From contig JAEYUC010000102.1 of assembly GCA_023433705.1 (NCBI GenBank), positions 66,205-130,204 of the forward strand: a stretch of 64,000 bases of DNA. Reading direction: 5' to 3'. The notes below the pieces were generated by a model. The model had not been told where the DNA came from. It searched no databases and saw nothing but the letters and a program-made list of their open reading frames with translations. This stretch comes from Pseudomonadota bacterium (GTDB taxonomy: Bacteria; Pseudomonadota; Gammaproteobacteria; Steroidobacterales; Steroidobacteraceae). Position 1 is the stretch's first letter. Every line of letters begins with the position of its first letter. This document shows, piece after piece, positions 40,359-49,547 of the stretch. A program made the translations under genes and the position numbers.

Positions 40359-41284
40359 GCCGCCATCACTTCGTGTTCGTAGTACGGCGCCTGGTGGTCC
40401 GCGAGGATGCGCTGCAGCTCATCCACCGGGCGGCCCGCCGGCATCAGCCACGCATCGAGATTTTCCGGCTTGAGGTTCACGATCATGCGATCGTGCCCCG
40501 CGGCCGCGACTTCCTCGGGCGGCTCGTCGGTGATCGCGGCGAATGACAACAGCGGTTTGCCGCCCTTGGGATCTTTCCACTCCGCATACAGGCACGCGAT
40601 CAGCATCGTGCCCGCGGGTTTCGGGATGAAGTGCAGCACCTGGTTCTTGCCGTCGCGATCGACGTTCTCGAAAAACGACTCGACCAGCATCACGGCGTGC
40701 GAGAACCCGAACTGCTCGCGCCAGTACTTTCCGAGACTGTCGCGCCGCGCGTTGTAGAGGCCGGGTAGTTTGCGATCGATGAACGCAGGTTCGTTGGGCT
40801 TGCGGCAGTGATAACGCGCGAGGCGCATCACGCGGCGATTGCCGTCCTGAAAAACGATGGGCGCGTAGTGCATCGGGAAGATGCGCGCTTCGGCCGGATG
40901 CGGCTTTTCGGCTTTCAATCGCTCGAGACGCGTCAGCGCCTTCTCTATCTTGTCGGCCGCGATGCGTTTGCTCTCGGTCGCGGCCTTCGTGGTCTTGGTG
41001 AGCAGCGTGCGCTCCGCATCGGCGAGCCGCTTCTTCTGAGCGAACACTTCACGCTCGAGCTTCGTGGTCTCGGCGGCGCGGTATTCGTCGATCATCGTCT
41101 TGATCCTGCGTTCCGCGTCCGACTTCGGCTGATCGAACCAGCGCTCGACCGCGCGCGGAATGCGGATGCTGGAATCGGAGAAGCGTGCGCCGAAGATTTC
41201 GACGAACTGATCGATGTCCATCTCCGCGCCGGTCTCGCGCAGGTACTTCGTGTAGGCGGACTGGATCTGGGCGGAATAGCACAT
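40355..41284 (-). CDS. SRAP-domain protein (SOS response-associated peptidase, YedK/HMCES-like)
   Basis: 309 residues beginning MCYSAQ, so Cys2 becomes the N-terminal catalytic Cys that forms a covalent link with abasic sites in single-stranded DNA. Other family positions: LYNARRDSL (N-A-R), SFFENV (the Glu position), and AGHDRMIVNL (the H-D-R-M His), with a C-terminal DAWL. It is longer than typical SRAP proteins (about 220 aa) because of a charged coiled-coil-like insertion at about residues 45-125. The open frame upstream of 41284 is rejected because the Cys must be residue 2. Confidence 0.88.
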   Translation of the reverse strand: MCYSAQIQSAYTKYLRETGAEMDIDQFVEIFGARFSDSSIRIPRAVERWFDQPKSDAERRIKTMIDEYRAAETTKLEREVFAQKKRLADAERTLLTKTTKAATESKRIAADKIEKALTRLERLKAEKPHPAEARIFPMHYAPIVFQDGNRRVMRLARYHCRKPNEPAFIDRKLPGLYNARRDSLGKYWREQFGFSHAVMLVESFFENVDRDGKNQVLHFIPKPAGTMLIACLYAEWKDPKGGKPLLSFAAITDEPPEEVAAAGHDRMIVNLKPENLDAWLMPAGRPVDELQRILADHQAPYYEHEVMAA

Positions 41285-41386
41285 GGGCGTACCGTAACGC
41301 ATTGACGGAAAAAGGGAAGACGCCGCTGCTTGCCATCGAAAAACGACAAATGTCATAGTAACAACCACAGTGGTCATAGGAATGCG

Positions 41387-42676
41387 ATGGAGTCCAAGGT
41401 TGTTCCCATAAAGGAACGCGCCAATGGCGCGGCGATGGACGAACCGCGTCCGAAGCCACAGCGGAACTGGGTGGCGCTGGGCGCGTGCATCCTATTGCCT
41501 GTGTTGCTGGCAGCGGCGTTCTGGAAACTCGTGCCCAGAGGCCTGCGCGTGAACGAGATCGATTTGCGCATCGCCACGGTGAAGCAGGAAATGTTCCGCA
41601 ACGATCTCGTGATGCGGGCATCGGCGGTTCCCCTGCACAGCGTGATGCTCGACGCATTCGAATCTGGACGCGTGGAAGAAGTCCTCGCGATCGACGGGGC
41701 GACAGTGTCGAAGGGCGATCTGCTGTTCCGGCTGTCGAATCCGCAACTGCGCCTCGAACTGGTGGCTCGCGAGGCGGATCGGGCGCAGCAGATTTCCAAT
41801 CTCTCAATCCTGCGCGTCGCCATCGAAGCCAGCGCGACGGAACATGAGCGGCGCCTGCTCGATCTCAACTTCGCGCTCGCGCAGGCACGCAAGCAACATG
41901 CGCGCCTCGTCCCGCTCGCCAGGGAAGGCGTGGTGTCGAAGGCGGCGCTCGAAGAATCCGAGGACCGTGTGGCGCGGGAGGCACAGGCGCTCCAAGACGC
42001 GCGCACTCGCTTCGAGATCGAATCGCGTATCAAGCGCGATGGAGCGATGCAGATGGAACGCGCCATCGAGCGCCTGGACGCGGGTCTCAAGGTCGTCAAC
42101 GAGTCGATCGAGGGACTCGCGGTGCGTGCGCCGATCGCCGGGCGCCTAACCGATTTCCACCTGCAGATCGGTGAGATCGTGAAGCCCGAACAGCACATCG
42201 GTCGCATCGACGATCCGGGTGAGGTGAAGCTGGTCGCCCAGGTCGACGAATTCTTCCTGGACAGCGTGCGGACCGGCGCAGTCGGCAATGCGAGCGTCAA
42301 CGGCCGCGACTATCCAGTTGTCATCAGCCGCGTGTTTCCGCAGGTCGACAATGGCCGTTTCAGGATCGAGCTGCGTTTCGAAGGGACGGCGCCCTCCGGC
42401 ATGAGTCCGGGGCAGAGCACCGAAACACGCCTCACGCTGGGAGAGAGCAGTCCAGGTCTGATCCTGCCTAACGACTCGTTCGTCAACGATACGGGTGGCG
42501 CCTGGGTGTTCGTGTTGTCGCGGGACGGCAGCCGGGCCGAGCGCCGCGCGATCCGGCTCGGTCGGCGCAACAACCGCCAGGTGGAAGTGGCGGCCGGCCT
42601 CACCGCCGGCGAACGCGTGATCGTCTCCAACTACGGCACGTTCGGAAAAACCGAACGTATGCAGATCATCAGATAA
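41387..42676 (+). CDS. HlyD/MacA-type periplasmic adaptor
   Basis: 429 residues from ATG 41387, with AGGA eight nt before. One N-terminal anchor helix (VALGACILLPVLLAAAFW), then a lipoyl half (LDAFESGRVEEVLAIDGATVSKGDLLFRL), a long coiled hairpin (about 120-240), the second lipoyl half (VRAPIAGRLTDFHLQIGEIVKP), and beta-barrel domains (GLILPNDSFVNDTGGAWVFVL). It links the following ABC exporter to an outer-membrane channel. First gene of a three-gene operon. A GTCATAG direct repeat and ACCACAGTGGT dyad lie 10-36 bp upstream. Confidence 0.92.
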   Translation: MESKVVPIKERANGAAMDEPRPKPQRNWVALGACILLPVLLAAAFWKLVPRGLRVNEIDLRIATVKQEMFRNDLVMRASAVPLHSVMLDAFESGRVEEVLAIDGATVSKGDLLFRLSNPQLRLELVAREADRAQQISNLSILRVAIEASATEHERRLLDLNFALAQARKQHARLVPLAREGVVSKAALEESEDRVAREAQALQDARTRFEIESRIKRDGAMQMERAIERLDAGLKVVNESIEGLAVRAPIAGRLTDFHLQIGEIVKPEQHIGRIDDPGEVKLVAQVDEFFLDSVRTGAVGNASVNGRDYPVVISRVFPQVDNGRFRIELRFEGTAPSGMSPGQSTETRLTLGESSPGLILPNDSFVNDTGGAWVFVLSRDGSRAERRAIRLGRRNNRQVEVAAGLTAGERVIVSNYGTFGKTERMQIIR

Positions 42677-42690
42677 CCATCGAGGGAGCC

Positions 42691-43350
42691 ATGCTCAAGT
42701 TCGTCAATACCACAAAGAAGTTCGTCGGCGGCGAAGTCATCACGACGGCGCTCAACAAGATCAACCTCGAGATCGGAGCGGGGGAATACGTGGCCGTGAC
42801 GGGGCCCTCGGGCTGCGGCAAGACGACACTGCTTTCGATTCTCGGCATGCTCGATTCGCCGGACGGCGGTGAGTACTGGTTCGAAGGGAAAAACGTCGCG
42901 GGCTTCGATGAAGGCCAGCTCAACGAACTGCGCCGCGGGCGGGTCGGCTTCATCTTTCAGAGCTTCAATCTGATCGAGGAGCTCTCCGTCGAGGAGAACG
43001 TGGGAATGGCCCTGGAATACTCGAACATCCCAGTGAAGGAGCGTCGCGAACGTATCGCGCAGGTGCTCGAGAAGTTAGGCGTGACCCACCGCGCCCGGCA
43101 CCGGCCTTCTCAGCTCTCGGGTGGTCAGCAGCAACGTGTCGCCGTGGCGCGCGCCCTGGTCACGAGACCCGCCGTGCTGCTCGCCGACGAGCCAACGGGC
43201 AACCTCGACTCCGCGCACGGCGAAGAAGTCATGGGATTGCTGGACCAGATCAACGCAGAGGGAACGACCATCGTGATGGTCACGCATTCGCCCACCCACG
43301 CGGCGCGCGCGAAGCGCACGGTCGGGCTGCTCGATGGAGCCATCGTATGA
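42691..43350 (+). CDS. MacB-like ABC transporter ATP-binding protein
   Basis: 219 residues. Walker A GPSGCGKTT, Q-loop FIFQSFNLI, signature LSGGQQQRVAVARAL, Walker B VLLADEPTGNLD, and switch His in VTHSP. The LolD/MacB subfamily usually acts in envelope export or release rather than import. Fourteen nt after the adaptor stop and overlapping the permease by 4 nt. Confidence 0.97.
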   Translation: MLKFVNTTKKFVGGEVITTALNKINLEIGAGEYVAVTGPSGCGKTTLLSILGMLDSPDGGEYWFEGKNVAGFDEGQLNELRRGRVGFIFQSFNLIEELSVEENVGMALEYSNIPVKERRERIAQVLEKLGVTHRARHRPSQLSGGQQQRVAVARALVTRPAVLLADEPTGNLDSAHGEEVMGLLDQINAEGTTIVMVTHSPTHAARAKRTVGLLDGAIV

Positions 43351-45803
43351 AGGTCCTGGATTTCCGCGTCGCGTGGCGACAAATGATGAAGGAGCCCGGC
43401 TATTCACTGGCCGCGGTGCTTGGATTGGCCGTCGGACTCGCGGCGTTTCTGCTGCTGTCGGGATTCGCGCGATATTCGTGGAGCTACGACGCCCACGTGC
43501 CGGATGCCGGGCAGGTGTACATCATCAAACATCGCTTCAACGTCGAGGCCGGAAGACGGTGGCGCGACAAGGCGCCACTGATGCTGCGCGAAGTGGCGCG
43601 TGCAACGCCGGGGGTCACGCAATCGACCGGCTACCTCGCATGGTTTCCACTCAACATCCAGGTGGATGGGCGTGTCCATCGGCTCAGGAGTCTCACCGTG
43701 CTTCCGGGCTTTGCCGAACTGATGGGGTTGCAGACGATCCGGGGTGATCTCGAGGAGGCGCTGACGCGCCCGGATGCTTTCGCGCTCACCGAATCCGCTG
43801 CACTTCGCCTGTTCGGCACGACGGATGTTCTCGGGCGGGCGTTCTTGCTCAACTCCGTGGAAACGAAGAGCACGGCGCGCATCGCGGCGATCCTGCGCGA
43901 TCCACCGGGCAATACCACGATTCCGTTCGAGAGCCTGAATGGACTGAACCTCTCGCTCGTGCCGCCGATGTTTCGCGACGAGGCACTGCAGGGCCGGCAG
44001 GGCTGGCCGGGAAATCTGCTGATCCGAATACACCCCGATGCATCCCCGGGCGCGGTACAGGAAGCGCTGCAGAAATTCACCGAGCAGGCAGTCCAGCGGC
44101 TCAACTTGTCGGAGGCCACGATGGCGGCGCTGAATGGCGCGCGGGTCATGGACATCCAGCTACTTCCGATCCGAGAGGCATACTTCGATCGCGATGTTGT
44201 CGTCGACGCGCAATCGCTGCCCGTCGATCGTGGCGACCGGCGCGTGGTTGCGGGGCTCATGGCGATCGCGGCGCTGATACTGGCGCTTGCGGCCATCAAC
44301 TACGTGAATCTTGCGACCATTCGCGTGATCCGCCGTCACCGGGAGATCGGCATGCGCAAGGTGCTCGGGTTCGGCAATCGCAGGATCGCATTTCAATTCC
44401 TCGCGGAATCGATGCTCGTGGCACTACTGGCGATCGCCGTGGGCGTCGTCCTGGCCGTGTTCGCATTGCCGCTGCTCGCGCAGATCACAAACCGCGACCT
44501 CGAGGGAATACTCACGCCTGGCAACATCGCGGCGGCCGTCGGTGTCGGCGTGTTCGTCGGGGCCATCGTCTCTATCTACCCTGCGTGGATGGCGTTTCGG
44601 GTGCGTCCGGCGGCGGTCCTTGCGGGTCGGCCGGATACCGAATCGCTGTCTGCGCGCCGGCTGCGCCAGGCGGTGTCCGTGTTGCAGATCGCGGCCGCGA
44701 TGGGGCTAGCCAGCTTCACGTTGGCTGTGTCCTGGCAAACGCGTTTCGCCATCGATGGATCACCCGGATTCGATCCGTCGGCCCTGCTGGTCTTCGAGAT
44801 GAATGAAGGGCGTAAGCTCGGGGCGGACGACACGACGCGAAGCTTCCTCGCCGAACTCGCGCAACAACCGGTCGTTGCCGGAGTCACGATCTCGGCCGAT
44901 GCGATCGGTCGGAAGCGCAATCCGTGGAGCCAGGAGTTCAAGAGGGAAGGCGGACGGCCGGTCACATTCGAAGTGCGCGAGGTCAGTCCGCCATTCTTCG
45001 AGGAATATGGCATCAGGCCTGTCGCAGGCAGGTTGTTCGATCCGAAGATCGACAAGGACGATGACGCCGTTCCCGTCGTGCTCAACGAGCAGGCCGCGCA
45101 TGAACTGGGTTTTGAATCCGCGCACCAGGCGGTGGGGAGCGCCTTGCTCGCGAGGAGTGCGCTCCAGCCGCAGATCGATACGGTCCGTGTCATCGGAATC
45201 GCGCCGGACGTGCGCCTGCGTTCGCTGCGGGAGGCGCCCGTGGGAGTGGTGTATCACCTGTGGTCGGGAGGCATGACCGTGACGGTACGTGCGCGCGAAT
45301 CGCTGGCCGACGCCGCGGAGGGCGTGCGGACCGTGTGGTCCAGGTATTTCCCGCAGACCGAGCTCGACATGAGCCCCGCGAAGGAAATCTACGCGTCCAA
45401 CTACGCCGACGATGCCAGCCTCGCAAGGTTGCTGAGCTTCGCGACCTTCGTCGCGATGTTCATCGCCGCGATCGGAGCCTATGTAGTCGCGACCGATGCC
45501 GTGCAGCGCCGCACGCGCGAGATCGCACTGCGCAAATTGTTCGGTGCGCGTCGTGGAGATGTCGGCCGGCTGGTGGTGAAGGAGATGGGTGCGGTGGTTC
45601 TGCTGGCCGCCTTCGTAGCATTGCCATTGGCGGCGCTGGCCATCGCGCGATACCTGGCGCCGTTTAGCGAACGCACGCCGATCGCGTACTGGGCGTTGGG
45701 GCTCGCGGGGATGGTCGCGCTCGCGGTGGTTGGCCTCGCGACGGCGAAGCAGGCGCGGATCGCCATGCGGATGAAGCCGGCCGTGGCACTCCGTAGTAGC
45801 TAG
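43347..45803 (+). CDS. MacB/FtsX-type ABC permease (double permease)
   Basis: 818 residues. The N-terminal helix (YSLAAVLGLAVGLAAFLLLSGFARY) precedes a large periplasmic domain (about 45-280), three helices of an FtsX unit (about 290-420, RRHREIGMRKVLGFGNRRIA), then a second periplasmic domain and a second FtsX unit (about 690-810, RRTREIALRKLFGARRGDV). MacB has one such unit per chain, whereas this is the longer two-unit form of the SalY/LolE kind. A last GTG/ATG ambiguity at the start is not important; ATG 43347 overlaps the ATPase stop. Confidence 0.93.
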   Translation: MKVLDFRVAWRQMMKEPGYSLAAVLGLAVGLAAFLLLSGFARYSWSYDAHVPDAGQVYIIKHRFNVEAGRRWRDKAPLMLREVARATPGVTQSTGYLAWFPLNIQVDGRVHRLRSLTVLPGFAELMGLQTIRGDLEEALTRPDAFALTESAALRLFGTTDVLGRAFLLNSVETKSTARIAAILRDPPGNTTIPFESLNGLNLSLVPPMFRDEALQGRQGWPGNLLIRIHPDASPGAVQEALQKFTEQAVQRLNLSEATMAALNGARVMDIQLLPIREAYFDRDVVVDAQSLPVDRGDRRVVAGLMAIAALILALAAINYVNLATIRVIRRHREIGMRKVLGFGNRRIAFQFLAESMLVALLAIAVGVVLAVFALPLLAQITNRDLEGILTPGNIAAAVGVGVFVGAIVSIYPAWMAFRVRPAAVLAGRPDTESLSARRLRQAVSVLQIAAAMGLASFTLAVSWQTRFAIDGSPGFDPSALLVFEMNEGRKLGADDTTRSFLAELAQQPVVAGVTISADAIGRKRNPWSQEFKREGGRPVTFEVREVSPPFFEEYGIRPVAGRLFDPKIDKDDDAVPVVLNEQAAHELGFESAHQAVGSALLARSALQPQIDTVRVIGIAPDVRLRSLREAPVGVVYHLWSGGMTVTVRARESLADAAEGVRTVWSRYFPQTELDMSPAKEIYASNYADDASLARLLSFATFVAMFIAAIGAYVVATDAVQRRTREIALRKLFGARRGDVGRLVVKEMGAVVLLAAFVALPLAALAIARYLAPFSERTPIAYWALGLAGMVALAVVGLATAKQARIAMRMKPAVALRSS

Positions 45804-45810
45804 CTGGCGC

Positions 45811-45870
45811 GCGACCTCCGAAGCTGACCAGCGGCTCGAGCTTCAGCAGCGGAAACGCCCAGGAGGTCGC
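45811..45870. terminator. Nested inverted repeat between convergent genes
   Basis: GCGACCTCC (45811-45819) pairs with GGAGGTCGC (45862-45870), and within it GAAGCT (45820-45825) pairs with AGCTTC (45839-45844). It lies between the permease stop (45803) and the minus-strand DUF4097 stop (45889), where a bidirectional terminator would be expected. No T-tract. Confidence 0.5.
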
Positions 45871-45888
45871 CGGGTGCCGCGTCGAAAC

Positions 45889-46728
45889 TCAATTCGCCGC
45901 GCGCAACGAGATGCTGCCTCCGGACGTGTGAGCATCGATCGGCTGGCCGCCGCCATTGATGGCCCCTTTCAGCTGGCCGTTCTGCTGTGAGGTTGTCGTG
46001 ACCGGAAGATCTGAATTTACCGAGCCACCGCTCGTCGTCGCATTGAGATTGCCTCTCGTGGCTCTCGGCACCGTCACTCGAATGCTGCCACCGGAGGTCG
46101 TCGCCGAGATTCCGCGGTTTTCACCCACCAGGCTGCACTCGACGCTCCCGCCGCTAGTCTTTCCGCGGATCCTGCCGTCGATATTCAGCAGGCGAACGCT
46201 GCCACCCGAGGTGGCCGCATCGATGTCACCCAGGATGTTCTCCGCATGAATTCCGCCGCCGGAGGTTCGCGCCTCGATATTCCCGTTCACGTTCTTCGCG
46301 ACGACGCTACCGCCCGACGTGCGCAAAGTTGCCGTGCCGATGGTGTCCGTCAGTTCGACGCTTCCGCCGCTCGTGCGAACGTCGATTCCGTAACGTCGCG
46401 GCACGGTCACCTCGATGGACGCCTCGCGGTTCCAGGATTTCCAGTTGAGCCAGCTGTTCTTCCGCAGTCGCAGCGTGACGGTCACGCCGCCGTCTGTCTT
46501 CACTGCCTCGAGATTTGCGCCGTCGAGATCCTCATCCGAGCCGCGGGCGCTCATTCGGACGGTCACCTGGTTCGTATCGCCGCCTGACACACGCACCGTA
46601 GCGGAGTCGGAGTCCACGGTCAGCGCTCCACCGGGCGAGACGGCGAAAGTCCGCTCGAACTTTCTTTCCGCGGCGTGCGCGGAACAGGCCAACAGCAAGG
46701 CGAAGGCAACGGCGAAACAGCGAATCAT
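45889..46728 (-). CDS. Secreted DUF4097-like beta-helical repeat protein
   Basis: 279 residues with a Sec signal (LLLACSAHA-AE). The mature chain has eight TSGGS/TSGGG turns about 16-20 residues apart, each followed by beta strands (for example RTSGGSVELTDTIGTATL). This is the right-handed beta-helix or roll typical of DUF4097 adhesin-like proteins. GGGAGCTCCC lies before the ATG. It is downstream of an ECF sigma factor and a membrane protein on the same strand, a common neighbourhood; a role in envelope stress is inference. Confidence 0.88.
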   Translation of the reverse strand: MIRCFAVAFALLLACSAHAAERKFERTFAVSPGGALTVDSDSATVRVSGGDTNQVTVRMSARGSDEDLDGANLEAVKTDGGVTVTLRLRKNSWLNWKSWNREASIEVTVPRRYGIDVRTSGGSVELTDTIGTATLRTSGGSVVAKNVNGNIEARTSGGGIHAENILGDIDAATSGGSVRLLNIDGRIRGKTSGGSVECSLVGENRGISATTSGGSIRVTVPRATRGNLNATTSGGSVNSDLPVTTTSQQNGQLKGAINGGGQPIDAHTSGGSISLRAAN

Positions 46729-46876
46729 GGGAGCTCCCTCTGGACGGTGGTGCATCAGGTGCCTTGAGACGGTCGGACCGCGAAGCGGGTTGCAACGGTG
46801 GGGGCTGAAAAGAGGGCGGTGTCGCAGTCCCCAGCTTTTCAGTCACTTGGAGATGCGGGACGTCCGCGGGCGGCAT
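46729..46876. repeat. Intergenic region with a long inverted repeat
   Basis: CTGAAAAG (46805-46812) and CTTTTCAG (46835-46842) are exact complements separated by 22 nt, in the 148-bp gap between the membrane protein and DUF4097 genes. It may be an mRNA structure that separates expression of the two genes. Nothing else recognised. Confidence 0.35.
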
Positions 46877-47458
46877 TCAGTCTCGCAAGTCAGCCAGCAA
46901 TCGAATGCATGCATCGCGTTCGGCGTGGAGGGTCCGGGTCCGCCAGGCCATCCAGATCCAGCTCCCGAGCGACACGACAAGACATACAGAGGAGTAGAAC
47001 AGCAGAAACTCCATTGCCTGGATGAACTTCAGCCCCTGCAGTGCCCAAAGCAGCGCGACGAAACCCGCGATGATCGCGATGTGCCAGCGCCCCACGCGCA
47101 TCGCCTGGAGCGTGGCATCCGCGCGGCGAATCCCGCTTCGCAGGATCGATTCGGGCGTTTCATCATCCCAGGCCAGGCCTGGCCGGCGCGCGAGCGCGGT
47201 CGCCACGCCCAGCACGGGAGCGGTGATCAACAGGACCGCGGCGCTCAACACGAAGAGTAGTTTGTGTTCTTCCTGGTGCGCCGCGACCCACGCGAACCAG
47301 ATGCCCACGCCCAGCGCCACGCAGCAGCCCAGGATTTCGAACACGAGCACGAGATGCGGCGCCCAGCGCGCGCGCCGCAAACGTCGCACGACCTGGCTCG
47401 CGTCGAATTCCTGCGATTGCCAATCGCGCCGCAGTTCGCGAATGAGTTCGTCAGTCAT
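46877..47458 (-). CDS. Membrane protein paired with ECF sigma factor
   Basis: 193 residues. About four membrane helices: LVLVFEILGCCVALGVGIWFAWV, LLFVLSAAVLLITAPVLGV, WHIAIIAGFVALLWALQGL, and LFYSSVCLVVSLGSWIWMAW. The N-terminal 30 residues are cytoplasmic and charged (DELIRELRRDWQSQEFDASQVVRRLRRARW), as in simple anti-sigma or sigma-interacting proteins. Its start overlaps the sigma gene stop by 8 nt, so they are coupled. A role as the anti-sigma partner is likely but not proven; there is no ZAS-type Cys/His motif. Confidence 0.75.
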   Translation of the reverse strand: MTDELIRELRRDWQSQEFDASQVVRRLRRARWAPHLVLVFEILGCCVALGVGIWFAWVAAHQEEHKLLFVLSAAVLLITAPVLGVATALARRPGLAWDDETPESILRSGIRRADATLQAMRVGRWHIAIIAGFVALLWALQGLKFIQAMEFLLFYSSVCLVVSLGSWIWMAWRTRTLHAERDACIRLLADLRD

Positions 47459-47948
47459 GGTGGAGTCGCTCTTTCAATTGCTTCTTCGCGCGGTTCACGC
47501 GCACGCCCACGTTCTCGATGGTGATGCCCAAGGTCTCGGCGATTTCTTCGTAACTCATGTCTTCGAGGATCAGCGTCATCACCTGGCGATAGGGCAGGGA
47601 CAGTTGCCGGATCGCCTCGAGCAGTCGCTCGCTGCGTTCGGACTGGATCAATTCCTGCTCGTTGCTTGGTGTCGGTACATCGGCTTCGATGCCGGGCTCC
47701 TCGTGCGCGCGCTCGCGCATGCGCCGCGTGATGTGGCTGACGCTGCGGTTATGCGCGATACGGAACACGAAGGATTTGAGCTTTTCCGGCTGCGTGAGGC
47801 GCGGTAGCGCCTGGAATATCGCCATGAGGATCTCCTGCAGCAGTTCGTCGCGCAGCGCGTGGTCGCGCTCGTAAGACGCGACGACGCGCGCGAGCGCGGG
47901 GGCGAATCGGGTCACGACCTCGTGTGCATCGAGTGGCATCCAGACCAT
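47451..47948 (-). CDS. ECF-family RNA polymerase sigma factor
   Basis: 165 residues from ATG 47948, with GGGAG five nt before. Region 2 is at residues about 15-75 (LRDELLQEILMAIFQALPRL, LKSFVFRIAHNRSVSHIT) and region 4 at 110-160 (LSLPYRQVMTLILEDMSYEEIAETLGITIENVGVRVNRAKKQLKERL). It is a short ECF sigma of the group with a multi-spanning partner, not the longer TPR-tailed type. Divergent from the amidohydrolase gene. Confidence 0.93.
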   Translation of the reverse strand: MVWMPLDAHEVVTRFAPALARVVASYERDHALRDELLQEILMAIFQALPRLTQPEKLKSFVFRIAHNRSVSHITRRMRERAHEEPGIEADVPTPSNEQELIQSERSERLLEAIRQLSLPYRQVMTLILEDMSYEEIAETLGITIENVGVRVNRAKKQLKERLHHD

Positions 47949-48058
47949 AGTCTCCCAGGGACGCGCTTTCTTACAGCGGCGCAAACAATGTAAGTCGGCG
48001 GCAGGTAGCCGGGACTCATGGAAGGTCCGCAATGGGCGGACTTCACCGGAAGGTCATC

Positions 48059-49489
48059 ATGGCTCTCGAGCGTGTGGTTCTGTCGATGTTGCCCGCATTC
48101 GTGCTTTCGACGGGTTGCGCCGCGGATCGGGTCAATCCGAACGCGGATGTGTATTACAACTTCACCATGGTGGATCCCGCATCGGAGCGGCGCGTCGAGA
48201 ATGCGTGGCTCGTGGTCGAATCCGGGCGCCTGTCGCGTGTTGGATCGGGCCGGGCTCCGAAGCCTTCGGAGCCGACTCGATCGCACGACCTGGGCGGCCG
48301 CTTCGTGATGCCGGGACTCATCGATGCGCATGCGCACATCACGGCCTCTGGAATACTGCAGGTGGATAGTGTGGACGGCGCGCCCGTCCTGTCGATGAAG
48401 ATGGATGAATCGATAACGCGAAGAAGCGCGCGCATGGCACTTTCGCGCGGCGTCACGACCGTGCGTAATCCGGCCGGCAGCTCCGAGGCGAACGCGCAGT
48501 ACGATCGGATGGTTGCGTCGGGCACATGGATCGGTCCCGAGGCGCGTCACGCCGGCGCGGTCATCCAGCCACCGCCGATGGGCGGTGAGATGTTCGTGTA
48601 TCCACGGACGGAGGACGAGTGGAAAGCGGAGGCTTCGCGCCAGGCCAGGCTCGGAATGAAGTACTTCAAACTCTACACGGACCTCAGCGAGCAGGAGCTC
48701 GCCACCGGCATCCGCGTCGCGCATGAGCAGGGTCTCGAGGCGATCGCGCATCTGAACGGAGTGAGCTGGACGCGTGCGATCGAGCTCGGAATCGATGGAC
48801 TCGAACACGCACTGCCGACTAGCCCGGATCTTCTCGAGCCCGATGCGCGAGAAAAGTACCTTGCAGAGCACGATGCGACGTCGCGATACATGTACCGCTG
48901 GTTCGAACTTGCGGATTTCGAGGGTCCACGCATGCGCGAGCTGGTCGAACTACTGGCGCGCAGGAAGATTCCGGTCAACCTGACACTTATCGTCAACGAG
49001 ATCGTCTACAACACGGATGACCTGGCTCGCGTGTTGCCGCGGGATCAGCTGAAGTACTTCCACCCGGACGTCCTGGCGGTCTACGAAGCGCAATTGCGCG
49101 CCAGTGCCACCGGATGGACGCCGGAGGACTTCGCGCGGGCGCGCGCGGTAATGCCCAAGGTGCTGGCGTTCGCGCGTTTGCTGCACGAGGCAGGCGTGCC
49201 GATGATGATCGGCACGGATGCCGGCGGCGGCATCATGATCGACCGCGAACTCGAACTGCATCGCGACGCGGGGATTCCGGTCTGGGACGTGCTGCGCATG
49301 GCCACCTCCGTCGCCGCCGACATCATGAAGATGGGCGACCGGGTCGGCCGGATCCAGGAAGGCTACGAAGCGGACCTGGCGATCTTCGATTCCGATCCGA
49401 GCGCGGATGTCGGCGCCACCGCCCAGGTTTATGGAGTGCTCAACAACGGGAAGCTGCTGCTTTCCGAGGAGCTGGCAGCCTATAAGTAG
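48059..49489 (+). CDS. Secreted lipoprotein amidohydrolase
   Basis: 476 residues from ATG 48059, with GGAAGG seven nt upstream. A lipobox LSTGC at about residue 20 predicts a lipoprotein. The metal-dependent amidohydrolase set is FVMPGLIDAHAHIT, the Lys in KYFKLYTDL, IAHLNGVSW, DGLEHALP and MMIGTDAGGG. This is the imidazolonepropionase/prolidase-like branch of the superfamily. Periplasmic; substrate unknown. Divergent from the ECF sigma gene. Confidence 0.9.
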   Translation: MALERVVLSMLPAFVLSTGCAADRVNPNADVYYNFTMVDPASERRVENAWLVVESGRLSRVGSGRAPKPSEPTRSHDLGGRFVMPGLIDAHAHITASGILQVDSVDGAPVLSMKMDESITRRSARMALSRGVTTVRNPAGSSEANAQYDRMVASGTWIGPEARHAGAVIQPPPMGGEMFVYPRTEDEWKAEASRQARLGMKYFKLYTDLSEQELATGIRVAHEQGLEAIAHLNGVSWTRAIELGIDGLEHALPTSPDLLEPDAREKYLAEHDATSRYMYRWFELADFEGPRMRELVELLARRKIPVNLTLIVNEIVYNTDDLARVLPRDQLKYFHPDVLAVYEAQLRASATGWTPEDFARARAVMPKVLAFARLLHEAGVPMMIGTDAGGGIMIDRELELHRDAGIPVWDVLRMATSVAADIMKMGDRVGRIQEGYEADLAIFDSDPSADVGATAQVYGVLNNGKLLLSEELAAYK

Positions 49490-49547
49490 TGAGTTTTCAG
49501 CACGTTGGGCGCACGTCGGGATTCCCGGTCACAATCCCGGTTCGAAA

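Noticed and set aside
38027..40546. 839-residue open frame through the glycoside hydrolase, Gly-rich and GNAT genes
   Set aside because: It runs through three real genes in another frame and is Arg/Ser-rich, so it is a GC-driven artefact.
40355..41377. SRAP gene with an upstream start at 41377
   Set aside because: The catalytic Cys must be residue 2 after Met removal, and MCYSAQ at 41284 meets this while the longer form does not.
46102..46690. TSGGS repeats seen at DNA level as a possible CRISPR or tandem repeat array
   Set aside because: The repeat is a protein repeat inside a coding sequence with varied codons and no uniform spacer or direct repeat.
47451..47948. Sigma factor at 47451 as controller of the YCII promoters
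   Set aside because: It is a short ECF with a membrane partner, whereas the YCII-linked ECF42 class is longer with a C-terminal helical extension; no promoter match was seen before it.
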